Assembly: GCA_023405815.1 (NCBI GenBank)
Contig: JAEXXM010000027.1
Span: forward strand, 1-32,557
Reading direction: 5' to 3'
Source: Pseudomonadota bacterium
GTDB taxonomy: Bacteria > Pseudomonadota > Alphaproteobacteria > Rhizobiales > Hyphomicrobiaceae
Length of the DNA: 32,557 bases
The number at the start of each line of letters is the position of its first letter. The first letter of the stretch is position 1. Under the pieces are notes generated by a model, which was not told where the DNA came from, made no database searches, and saw nothing but the letters and a program-made list of their open reading frames with translations. This document shows, piece after piece, positions 1-7,586 of the stretch. The position numbers and the translations under genes were made by a program.

Positions 1-869
1 CCGCCGGGGAGCGTGCCGCTGCCGAATAGCTCCCCAGGGTAAAGCTGCTCGCCTGCGCTCGCGTGCGCCAGGGCCTCTCCCAGCGAGAAGCGTGCGCCTT
101 TCGTTGCGCACTCTGCGACAGTCTCGCCGTTGAGTCTGACGGTGCCCTTTAGCGCGCGCCAGCGCGGGAGGATCTCGTCGGCGCTGACGACGATGCCCGA
201 CATGGCGCTGGCGAAATGCTTCGCCTTCTGCGGCCCGAAGCCCGACCGCATCTCGGCGAGCTGTACGTCCCGCGCCGAGAAGTCGTTGAGCACCACGAAC
301 CCGCCGATGGCCTGTTCCGCCTCTGCCGGCGTCGCATCGCGCAATGGGTGCGCCAGCACAAATCCCAGTTCCAGCTCGTAGTCGAGCGCCTGCGTGAAGC
401 GCGGACAGGGAACGTCGTCACCATCCGCCGCGAATGTCAGGTGATTGCCGAAATAGTAGATCGGCTGGCGATACCACAGCTTGCTCGGCTTGAACGCGGG
501 AAACGTGCACCGCGTGATCGCCTCGTATGTCCTCGCGAGGGAGGCCGCCGCTGGCATGAAGCGGCGCACGAAGCCGCGAGCGGCTTCGACGGCGTGTGCT
601 TCATACAACATGAAGTCGCGGAACGATCGTGGCGCGAATGGAAGACATAGCCGTCCTGCACCCTCGCCGGATGGAGCTACATCTCGGGCCGTGTCGAGAA
701 GTTTCGCCCGCTCCTGCGCAGGTAGAGCCAGCAGCGCCAGCGCGTCGCTTGCGTTGATACCGATCAGCTCGGGTATGCGAGCCAGCGCGCTGGCCGCCGG
801 CACCCAGCCGTACCGAGCCAGCAGCTCGATATGCGTCCCGCTATTTGTTGCGATGCGGCGCAGCTTCAT
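1..869 (-). CDS. Fumarylacetoacetate hydrolase family protein (C-terminus beyond window)
   Basis: The reading frame starts at ATG 867-869 and stays open to base 1, giving 289 codons, so the C-terminus lies outside the window. FAH-family enzymes use a divalent metal to hydrolyse or isomerise acylpyruvate-type substrates, often in catabolism of aromatic compounds. Seen: the ligand pair in DYELELGFVLAHP (about residue 163), LNDFSARDVQ (about 193), KHFASAMSG (about 213) and a terminal GELFGSGTLPGG, equivalent to the family's GDLIGSGT loop. The long N-terminal region and the WYRQPIYYFGNH segment resemble longer FAH-like hydrolases rather than the short 4-oxalocrotonate decarboxylase type. The exact substrate cannot be told. 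It is divergent from the gene at 991. Confidence 0.85.
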   Translation of the reverse strand, partial: MKLRRIATNSGTHIELLARYGWVPAASALARIPELIGINASDALALLALPAQERAKLLDTARDVAPSGEGAGRLCLPFAPRSFRDFMLYEAHAVEAARGFVRRFMPAAASLARTYEAITRCTFPAFKPSKLWYRQPIYYFGNHLTFAADGDDVPCPRFTQALDYELELGFVLAHPLRDATPAEAEQAIGGFVVLNDFSARDVQLAEMRSGFGPQKAKHFASAMSGIVVSADEILPRWRALKGTVRLNGETVAECATKGARFSLGEALAHASAGEQLYPGELFGSGTLPG

Positions 870-990
870 CGACTTCCCATCACCTCAACTCTCGCTCGCA
901 TTGTCGTGACCGGCTTTAGACTTTCGGAACGGGGCGATTAGTACGACGTTTCTCATGGTTCGGCATATTTCCTTTGAGGAGAGGAACGTC

Positions 991-1335
991 ATGACAACCA
1001 CTAGAAAAGCCATTGTCGGAGCACTCGCCGCAGCAGCAGCGTTCGCGCTCACAGTGGGCGCAGCGTTCGCGGAGCATCACTTCACCGGAACGTGGAAGGT
1101 GAAGGACACTGCCGGCGCCGACTTCGAGATCATGCTCGACAAGGACGGCACCGCAAGCGCCGATCGTGGCGGTGAGGGCCTGAAGGGCAAGTGGGTCGAG
1201 AAGGACGGCGCCGCGGTCATCACCTGGGACACCGGCTGGACGACCAAGATTGCCAAGGACGGCGAGCACTACAAGAAGACCGCCTATGAGGGCGACAAGG
1301 AGAAGAACACGTCCGACGCCGTCAAGGTGAAGTGA
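991..1335 (+). CDS. Small secreted hypothetical protein
   Basis: The protein has 114 residues. The ATG at 991 is preferred over an upstream in-frame ATG at 955, because AGGAGAGGA lies just before it and a signal peptide then begins at residue 1. Residues 1-28 have a basic start (TTTRK), an Ala-rich core and a likely AFA|EHH cleavage site. The mature part is rich in Lys, Asp and Gly with alternating strands (FTGTWKVKDT, GKWVEKDGAAVITW, TKIAKDGEHYKKTAYEG), which suggests a small beta-sheet or lipocalin-like domain. It contains no Cys and no obvious catalytic residue. It is the first gene of a short same-strand run. Function unknown. Confidence 0.75.
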   Translation: MTTTRKAIVGALAAAAAFALTVGAAFAEHHFTGTWKVKDTAGADFEIMLDKDGTASADRGGEGLKGKWVEKDGAAVITWDTGWTTKIAKDGEHYKKTAYEGDKEKNTSDAVKVK

Positions 1336-1398
1336 CACGACGCAAACACCGCGGGGCGCCACTACGGCGCCTCGCCAACGAGCGGGATGGAGTGGCAC

Positions 1399-1689
1399 AT
1401 GGTCATCAGCTGGTCGCAGATCATCGTCTGGCTCATCATCGGCCTCATCGGTGGTACGCTCGCGGGCGTGGTCGTGCGATGGCAGCGCGAGGGCTTCGGC
1501 TGGTGGGAGAACCTCGGCATCGGCCTCGTTGGCGCGCTCGTCGGCGGCTTCCTGTTCCGTCTGTTCAACGTGCTACCGGAACTCGAAGCCATATCGATTT
1601 CGCTACGCGACGTCGTCTCGGCCGTGATCGGATCGCTCTTGTTCCTGGTCGGCCTCTGGCTCTGGCACAAGCGCGCAGCCGTGACCTGA
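1399..1689 (+). CDS. GlsB/YeaQ/YmgE-family small membrane protein
   Basis: The protein has 96 residues and resembles the transglycosylase-associated (GlsB/YeaQ/YmgE) family, small inner-membrane proteins linked to stress responses and of uncertain biochemistry. Three hydrophobic helices are visible: IIVWLIIGLIGGTLAGVVV (about 7-26), a Gly-rich LGIGLVGALVGGFLFRLF (about 40-57) and VVSAVIGSLLFLVGLWLW near the C-terminus. The GGT-LAG and GLVGALVGGFL glycine patterns are typical. An in-frame ATG at 1387 also exists, but GGAG at 1389-1392 is well spaced only for 1399. The stop overlaps the next ATG by one base (TGATG), indicating translational coupling. Confidence 0.7.
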   Translation: MVISWSQIIVWLIIGLIGGTLAGVVVRWQREGFGWWENLGIGLVGALVGGFLFRLFNVLPELEAISISLRDVVSAVIGSLLFLVGLWLWHKRAAVT

Positions 1690-2144
1690 TGGTGCGTGTG
1701 GTCAACATCGACCACATCTCGGTGCGCGTATCTGACTTTGCGCGCTCGAAGAGGTTCTACGCCAGGCTCTTCGAGTTCCTCGGCTTCAAGGTGCTCGACG
1801 AGTACGACGACGCCATCGGCTGGACCAACGGCAAGACGCGCTATTGGATCGGTCTGGCGGACGCGAAGGGCAGGAAGCACAAGCACCGCATCGGTGACGT
1901 CGGCCTGCACCACTATGCGTTCGAGCTGCGCAGCCGCAAGGATGTCGACGAACTCGAGGCGTTCCTGAAGCAGCTCGGCGCCACCATCGTCGATCCCGCC
2001 GGCGAATACTACGACGACTACTACGCCGTCTTCTTCCTCGATCCCGATGGCCTGAAGCTCGAAGGCATGAAATGGGGTGAGAGGACCCGTGCAGAGAAGC
2101 GCAGGCGAGCGCTGGCGCGCAAGCGGGCGAGCGCCCGCTCCTAG
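1689..2144 (+). CDS. VOC / glyoxalase-fold protein
   Basis: The protein has 151 residues with the vicinal-oxygen-chelate fold: two beta-alpha-beta-beta-beta modules building one metal site. The likely ligands are His9 (NIDHISV), His74 or His75 (LHHYAFEL) and Glu125 (LKLEGM), the pattern of glyoxalase I and dioxygenase-like members. The YYAVFFLDPDGLKLE segment is the signature C-terminal strand pair. The tail is very basic (KRRRALARKRA), which is unusual and might serve nucleic-acid or membrane contact. The ATG overlaps the stop of the preceding gene, so the two are probably co-translated. The substrate is not predictable; glyoxalase, fosfomycin-resistance-like or lyase roles all share this fold. 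Confidence 0.8.
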   Translation: MVRVVNIDHISVRVSDFARSKRFYARLFEFLGFKVLDEYDDAIGWTNGKTRYWIGLADAKGRKHKHRIGDVGLHHYAFELRSRKDVDELEAFLKQLGATIVDPAGEYYDDYYAVFFLDPDGLKLEGMKWGERTRAEKRRRALARKRASARS

Positions 2145-2147
2145 GGC

Positions 2148-2870
2148 CTATGCTGCGCCCGACTGCGGCCTGATCGTCATCGTGCCGTTGGTATCGACAT
2201 AAAGGCGCAGCTCTTCTTCGCGCGCCGGTGCATCGTGCGCCTCGGCCATAATGCGCAGCGTGCCGCTCCCCGCCGGGACGATTGAGAACGTCTGCTCCCC
2301 GCGCGCCTCGGGCGCAACAGGCTGCGCGCCGTTGACTTCGATGCCGCACAGCTCGAATACGACGCGTGCCCCCGGATTGAGGTCCAGCTCCTCCGCGTCG
2401 GAGTTGGCCACCTTGAGGTGCGCGCGGATATCGACTCGCTTTGCATCTCCCGCCTTCTGGTAGTCGAGGAGTTGCACCGAAACGCCATGCGCCGCGCGGT
2501 AGCGCGAGGCGTTCTGCACCTCGACGTGATAGAGGCGCAGCATGCGGTTGCCGAGCGCGACGTAGGTGTCGTAGCGCTGGCCGGGATCGAGCATGCGTAC
2601 GTTCAGCGTCGGCCGCGCGACATATTCGAAGATCACCGCATGTCGGATGAGGCGCCAGTAGAGATAGGAGCCCGCCACGACGACCGACGGCAGCGCGGCA
2701 TCGACCACCGGCCAATCCGCAACGCCCCGAGACGCCATGAAGACGCCAGCCTCCGGGTGAAACGCATACGGCAGCAGGAGGATGCCGAGAACGGCAAGCT
2801 CGCGCTTGAAGCCTAAGCTCTCATGGACGATGCGCGCCCCCCTCCACACCCATGAGAGTAGTCCCATCAC
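2148..2870 (-). CDS. Membrane-anchored hypothetical protein
   Basis: The protein has 240 residues. Two hydrophobic segments lie near the N-terminus (about residues 24-36, ELAVLGILLLPYAF, and about 57-73, VDAALPSVVVAGSYLYW). They are followed by a soluble domain of about 165 residues with strand-rich sequence such as YDTYVALGNRMLRLYHVEVQN and SGTLRIMAEAHD, resembling an Ig-like beta-sandwich. Two adjacent ATGs (2870 and 2867) are possible starts with a weak GGTGAG upstream. It is convergent with the VOC gene, with only 3 bases between the stops. No known family was recognised and no function is proposed. Confidence 0.65.
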   Translation of the reverse strand: MMGLLSWVWRGARIVHESLGFKRELAVLGILLLPYAFHPEAGVFMASRGVADWPVVDAALPSVVVAGSYLYWRLIRHAVIFEYVARPTLNVRMLDPGQRYDTYVALGNRMLRLYHVEVQNASRYRAAHGVSVQLLDYQKAGDAKRVDIRAHLKVANSDAEELDLNPGARVVFELCGIEVNGAQPVAPEARGEQTFSIVPAGSGTLRIMAEAHDAPAREEELRLYVDTNGTMTIRPQSGAA

Positions 2871-3018
2871 TCACCGTCTGGATTGCCTGACCAGGGAAGT
2901 GGCGCAAGGCGAGCGAGCCGGACAAGGCGGCCCTCCCTTCATCTTAGAGACTACACAACCTGGCCCGGCATTGCGGCAGCGAACAGCGTCAAATTTCGCA
3001 TGTCCCGCGCCGTGGCCG

Positions 3019-3066
3019 ATGGGCAACGCTATTCCTCGTAGATCATCCTCACCGTCATCCCGCCGT
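3019..3066 (-). pseudogene. Remnant of a short-chain dehydrogenase C-terminus
   Basis: On the minus strand, bases 3067 down to 3026 read VIDGGMTVRMIYEE followed by TAG. This matches the usual last residues of SDR-family oxidoreductases (VVDGGMT...MIYxE-stop). Upstream of the Val-Ile, in this frame, the sequence loses SDR character and runs into the acyltransferase gene, which uses another frame and stops at 3055. Only about 14 codons survive, so this is a stub left by deletion or insertion. The end coordinates are approximate. The match is short, so chance cannot be excluded. Confidence 0.45.
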
Positions 3067-4098
3067 CGATGACTTCGCCGGCTGGCGAACCGCGGGCAGG
3101 TCGCGCCCGGGTCGCGCAATGGCTTTGATTCTGAGGCATAGGGAGCGCCCGACGCTGATGCAGGGTCTTTCGATCAGCAGGTAGGTCAAGGTGGAAATGG
3201 CAAACGAGATGAAGAAGAAGCCCGCTATGCGATAAGGGTCATCGACGTCGCCCGCTGCGAGCCATGAGGTAGCGAAATCGAGAACGAGCGCATGCACGAG
3301 GTAGAGCGAAAACGAAATGCGCCCAATGAATGAAAGAACCGGCGCTCGCAGTCTTGCTGTGTGAGGCAACGCAACATGGATCGCAATGGCCGTGCAGAGC
3401 GCTACCGCATATCCGCAGTAGACGAATGTCGGCCCGCTCAGCGTGGCCACATCGGCGATGCGGTAGAGCGCGAGCACGATAGCGACGGCCAGCACCGCAA
3501 TTCCGATGGCAAGGGTCGGTGGCACAAAGATCGACCGCAGGGCCGGCCCGTTTAGCAGGAGCCCGAGAAACAGTTCCGGCAGATAAAGAAAGCTTCCCGA
3601 TAATTGTTGCGCAACCGAGAGCGCGCCGACGAAGAGAGCCGGCGACCATCGGATCACTCTCTCGACGCCTATAGCCAGCACTAGGACGAAGACGAGAGCG
3701 TAGAACAGCATTTCGACGTCGAGCGTCCACAACACGCCCACTGAATACCCGAGCCACTCACCCCGGCTGGAGAATATGAGCAACCCAGGGAGGCGCTCGC
3801 CGACCGCCTGCAAACTCGGCTGGCCGGTCGTCCACGCAAAGACTACGACCGTCCCTATGGCGAGATAGTACAGGGGCGCAATTCGAAACAGCCGGCGAAC
3901 CGCAAACTTGAAGGCGCGTTGGGTACGTGGCCCCCGGTCCGCCGCGATGGTCCGGCCGATCAGATAGCCACTCAGCACGAAGAACACGCTGACGCCCAGG
4001 CCGCCGCCCGGCGCGGCAGGCGAGTAGGCGTGGTGCATCATGACGGGCAGAATCGCAAACGCCCGAAAACAATCGAGAAAATCCGAACGAGTCTCCAA
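3055..4098 (-). CDS. Acyltransferase-3 family membrane O-acyltransferase
   Basis: The protein has 347 residues and about ten membrane helices. It belongs to the OafA/YrhL/NodX type of acyltransferases that move acetyl or other acyl groups onto surface sugars. Seen: the N-terminal LDCFRAFAILPVMMHHAYS, with the family Arg and His (R-x-x-A...H), GVSVFFVLSGYLIGR (about residues 34-48) and RRLFRIAPLYYLA (about 68-80), all hallmarks of the family, then FSLYLVHALVLDF near the C-terminus. No ATG is available before the domain; the likely start is TTG at 4098 behind a G-rich stretch, with poor Shine-Dalgarno spacing. The last residues overlap the SDR remnant out of frame, so the native C-terminus may be altered. 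Confidence 0.85.
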   Translation of the reverse strand: METRSDFLDCFRAFAILPVMMHHAYSPAAPGGGLGVSVFFVLSGYLIGRTIAADRGPRTQRAFKFAVRRLFRIAPLYYLAIGTVVVFAWTTGQPSLQAVGERLPGLLIFSSRGEWLGYSVGVLWTLDVEMLFYALVFVLVLAIGVERVIRWSPALFVGALSVAQQLSGSFLYLPELFLGLLLNGPALRSIFVPPTLAIGIAVLAVAIVLALYRIADVATLSGPTFVYCGYAVALCTAIAIHVALPHTARLRAPVLSFIGRISFSLYLVHALVLDFATSWLAAGDVDDPYRIAGFFFISFAISTLTYLLIERPCISVGRSLCLRIKAIARPGRDLPAVRQPAKSSTAG

Positions 4099-4385
4099 CT
4101 CTCCCCCCGCGCTCGCAGAGGAAAAGCGTAGTGTGCAATGCGCAGATATGCAACCTTAGGTTGTGGAAACCACGGGAATCCAGGTCGGCTAGCCGCGATG
4201 CTTGCTGCTCCCCGGCAAATCACATGAGGGTGCGGTTCTGAGCCACAGCGGCGCGGACATTGAACGCAGGCTCGTCATGGTATCGGATGTCTCGACACGG
4301 AGCTTCGGACCAAGACAAGTTCGTGGACACAGAACCCGCTCGTCGCTCAGAGGATGGGTGGCGAGCCACAAGAAGCCTATGCCGA

Positions 4386-6644
4386 ATGCAACTTCAGCTC
4401 CCAATCCTTCGACGTCTGTTTCAGCCCGGCCCGGGTGAGCCCCGTTTCCGCCTACTCATCGCCCTGAGCGGGGCGACTGTTGCTCTCACCTTTCTGGTTC
4501 TGGTCGCTGTACTTATGCTGTCCGCGAGCAGGAGCGATCAGATCAGCCGCCGCCGCATGCTGAGGGTGGTCGAATACGCTCTCACCAAGAGCGTCGAGAA
4601 GGTCCCCTACGACCAAGAGAGCGTCGCCATCTGGGATGAGGCCCTCCAGCACGTCAACCAGAGCCTCAACCTGGAATGGATCGACATCAATCTTGGCGTC
4701 TGGATGTACGACTATTTCAAGCACGATCGCTCGTATGTCGTGAGCGCCGATAACGAGCTCCTATATGCCATGGCCGACGGCAAGCGGACGTCCGCAGACC
4801 GCAGCCTTCCCGCTGGCAAGATTGCCGACGTCGTAGCCGTGCTGCGCGAGAAGATCCAAGACGGCGGCCTTGATCGCTACGAAAAGGGCGAGGAACGCAT
4901 TCCGCGAGCTGTCGATCTGGGCTTCGTGGACTCGCGCCCAGCAATCGTCAGTGCCATGCCGCTCGTTTCAGATACCGGCGCGATCACTCAGAAGCGGGGA
5001 ACGGAGAGCCTGATCGTCGCTGTTCGCTTCCTCGACAGCAGCTTCCTTCCCGACCTCGCAGCCGCTTACCTGTTGAAGGGCGTGAGGCTCTCCAGGGAGA
5101 ACGATACGGCCACCAACGAGCTTTCGTACCCCCTGCGTGACGTTGCCGGCGCCCCTGTCGGCTATTTCATCTGGCAGCCGGAGCTTCCGGGCAGCACAAT
5201 CCTCCGTGACCTCGCACCATTGTTTGCACTCGGCGCTCTCGCGATCGGCGTGGCGGTCACCTTTCTCGTCCGCAGCTTGCGCCACACATATACGGAGCTT
5301 GTGGTGAGCGAAGCGCACTCCAAGCACTTGGCCTACCACGACGCGCTTACCGGGCTGCCTAATAGGGCCTATTTCAACGATCGGCTGGAGGAAACACTCG
5401 GCGAGGTTCGCGATGGCCGCGGACAGGCCGCGCTGATGTTCCTCGATCTGGACCGCTTCAAGGAGGTGAACGATACCTTCGGTCATGCCGTCGGCGATGC
5501 GCTGATCCGCGAAGTGACGGCGCAGCTTAATGCTCTGTTGAGCGACGGCGATATCCTGGCGAGGATGGGTGGCGACGAGTTCGCACTGATCAAAGCCAAC
5601 ACCTCAAAGGCTGAGGTAGAGAGCTTCGGCCGTCTCATCTCCGCGACCTGCGAGAGGCCCTTCGACATCGATGGCCTCAAGGTGTTGGTCGGCGTGAGCA
5701 TCGGCATCGCCATAGCCCCCGAAGCTAGCACCGACAGGAGCGAGCTTGCACGCAAGGCGGATATCGCGCTGTACCAGGCGAAGAAGAGCACGACAGCTCG
5801 CGTGCAATTCTTCAGCGAGGAGATGGGACAGAGGATCGAGGCGCGGCGCGCCCTCGAGATGGAGCTCCGCGAGGCTTTGGCCACTGGAAGCGGCCTCGAG
5901 GTCGCGTACCAACCCATCTATGCGGTGGACGGAGTCAGGCTTAGCGGTGCCGAGGCGCTCGCGCGGTGGGAGCATCCGCGGCTCGGCTCCATTCCTCCGA
6001 GCGTATTCGTGGCCCTCGCGGAGGAGTGCGGGCTCATCGACCAGCTTGGCGACTGGGTTTTGCGAAAGTCTTGCCAGACCGCCAAAGCGCTCCGCCTGAG
6101 CACGATCGCCGTCAACGTATCGACCGTGCAGTGCCAACGCCCGGACTATGCCCAGCGGGTGTTCGAAATATTGAACGAGTGCGAATTGGCGCCCGGCTGT
6201 CTGGAAATCGAGATCACTGAAAGCGTGCTGCTCGACGGCTCGGGCGCATCGACGAGGACGCTGAAGACGCTGCGCGACGGCGACGTCAGGATCGCGCTCG
6301 ACGACTTCGGCACCGGCTACTCGTCCCTGAGCTATCTTCTGAAGCTCGAAGTCGACCGCATCAAGATCGACCGTTCGTTTGTGCAGCAACTGGATGCCGC
6401 CCAGTCGCGCTCGATCATAAGAGCCATCGTGACGATGGCCAAGGCGGTCGACGTGGCAGTGACGGCGGAGGGCGTCGAAACCCAATCCCAGCTCGTGTTC
6501 CTGGCCGAGGCGGGATGCGACCATTTGCAGGGATATCTCTTGGCGAAGCCCATAAGTGCCCTGCAGCTTGCTGAGCTTTTGCGCGCCGAGGTGCCGATGC
6601 TGGCGCGGGTGATGCTGGCCCCTCAGCGGGGATCGGTCGCCTAG
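4386..6644 (+). CDS. CHASE4-GGDEF-EAL cyclic-di-GMP enzyme
   Basis: The protein has 752 residues. It makes and/or breaks cyclic-di-GMP at the inner membrane in response to a periplasmic signal. Order: membrane helix about 22-47; CHASE4 sensor about 55-255 (QESVAIWDEALQHV, LGVWMYDYFKHDRSYVV); second helix about 280-300; GGDEF 395-399 intact; EAL from Glu523 (AEALARW), with the Asn, Glu, Asp-Asp639-640 (LDDFGTGYSSLSYL), KIDRSF and AEGVET residues all present. The inhibitory RxxD site is absent (S386-D-G-D). Both activities look possible. A longer frame from TTG 4260 exists, but those 126 bases lack the GC-rich third-position pattern. The stop shares CTAG with the opposing gene. Confidence 0.9.
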   Translation: MQLQLPILRRLFQPGPGEPRFRLLIALSGATVALTFLVLVAVLMLSASRSDQISRRRMLRVVEYALTKSVEKVPYDQESVAIWDEALQHVNQSLNLEWIDINLGVWMYDYFKHDRSYVVSADNELLYAMADGKRTSADRSLPAGKIADVVAVLREKIQDGGLDRYEKGEERIPRAVDLGFVDSRPAIVSAMPLVSDTGAITQKRGTESLIVAVRFLDSSFLPDLAAAYLLKGVRLSRENDTATNELSYPLRDVAGAPVGYFIWQPELPGSTILRDLAPLFALGALAIGVAVTFLVRSLRHTYTELVVSEAHSKHLAYHDALTGLPNRAYFNDRLEETLGEVRDGRGQAALMFLDLDRFKEVNDTFGHAVGDALIREVTAQLNALLSDGDILARMGGDEFALIKANTSKAEVESFGRLISATCERPFDIDGLKVLVGVSIGIAIAPEASTDRSELARKADIALYQAKKSTTARVQFFSEEMGQRIEARRALEMELREALATGSGLEVAYQPIYAVDGVRLSGAEALARWEHPRLGSIPPSVFVALAEECGLIDQLGDWVLRKSCQTAKALRLSTIAVNVSTVQCQRPDYAQRVFEILNECELAPGCLEIEITESVLLDGSGASTRTLKTLRDGDVRIALDDFGTGYSSLSYLLKLEVDRIKIDRSFVQQLDAAQSRSIIRAIVTMAKAVDVAVTAEGVETQSQLVFLAEAGCDHLQGYLLAKPISALQLAELLRAEVPMLARVMLAPQRGSVA

Positions 6645-7424
6645 GGCAGCGTGCAGGTGACGGTAAACACGAAGCGGTCGTCCGCCAGGCCTTCTTCGCC
6701 ATCGCCGGCGAGCTCGAAAAACTCGTTGGCCGCTTCGTCGCCGGCTATGCTGGTGCCCCAATAGCGAAAGTCGAGCGTGAGCTTCTTTATGGCCAGCTCG
6801 ATTCCTGCATTCCAGTGCGTAGCTATCGACGCCGGGTGCGAAAGCGTCGGCGTCGTCAGCGGTCGAATAGCCGAGGAGGACGCTGAACGTCGGCTGGCCG
6901 ATCGGGACTGCGGGAAGCTCGTAGGCGAGGGAGCCTTCGAGCGTGACGGTCTCCGGCGCATGCGTTTGCGAGGGGATGTACCAGACGACGGGGTTGATTT
7001 TCAGGTTCTTGATCGGCGAGACGGAGACTCCCGCCTTGAGCTCGACGTACTGAAAGCCGAGCGGCTGTGGGGTGGCGCCTGGGAAAGTGTACCACACGAT
7101 CGAGAGATCGAATGAAGCTGCATTCCACTCGGGCCTGATGCCCGTATAGAGATCCATCTCCACCGGTTCATAGCCGGCGTCCTCGATGTTGGTACCGAAG
7201 ACCCCGACGTAGAAATTGCCATAGGAGGCATCCAGCGAAGCCTGGACTGCTGGACCGTCATTGGTGAGAGAGAAGCCCCTGAATACGTAGTCGCTTGTGC
7301 CGCTTATGGTGGCCGACCACTCGACCTTGTCCTCGGCGGCGGCGGGATGAGCAGAGCAGGCAACGATCACGCAGCACAAGAAACTCCGCCAAGGCATCTT
7401 GGAGGCTGAGTGAAGTTTCCGCAT
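6641..7424 (-). pseudogene. TorF-family putative porin, frameshifted
   Basis: The product resembles TorF-family (TIGR02001-type) outer-membrane beta-barrel proteins. A signal peptide (CCVIVACSAHPAAAED) is followed by GTSDYVFRGFSLTNDGPAVQ, the family's usual opening, and repeated amphipathic strands. The first frame runs well to APGVDSY near 6820 and then turns to nonsense. In the next frame the protein continues as HWNAGIELAIKKLTLDFRYW and ends FVFTVTCTLP before TAG at 6641-6643. One extra base, or two missing bases, in TACGCACTGG accounts for the break. It could be a true pseudogene, a sequencing or assembly error, or phase variation. The start is ATG 7424 (alternative 7397). Confidence 0.75.
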
Positions 7425-7478
7425 GCCGGGCCTATCGGTTGATTCGCTGCTTCTGCGGCACCAATGCTAGCCTTCCGT

Positions 7479-7519
7479 CCTCACCTAGGACTGTGAGGTT
7501 ACTGTTCCTTGAGGAACAG
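7479..7519. promoter_or_regulatory. Two back-to-back hairpins upstream of the large secreted protein
   Basis: CCTCAC / GTGAGG (7479-7498, 8-base loop) is followed directly by CTGTTCC-TTGA-GGAACAG (7502-7519, 7 to 8 base pairs). They lie between the divergent starts at 7424 and 7587. They could be operators, a leader structure or a terminator; no T-run follows. The symmetry is certain, the role is not. Confidence 0.35.
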
Positions 7520-7586
7520 CGCCTCAGATAGCGAAAGGCTACGAGGAAGTTTGATCCTGACTACCAGGGCAAACCGGTACTCACAA

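Noticed and set aside
4144..4175. Small palindrome CAACCT-T-AGGTTG and nearby GTGGAAACCAC as an operator
   Set aside because: The stems are only 6 and 4 bp and have no known matching regulator, so chance is a good explanation.
5604..6640. Continuation of the minus-strand porin frame through the EAL region
   Set aside because: The porin ends at the frameshift near 6820. The rest is antisense to an intact GGDEF-EAL gene.
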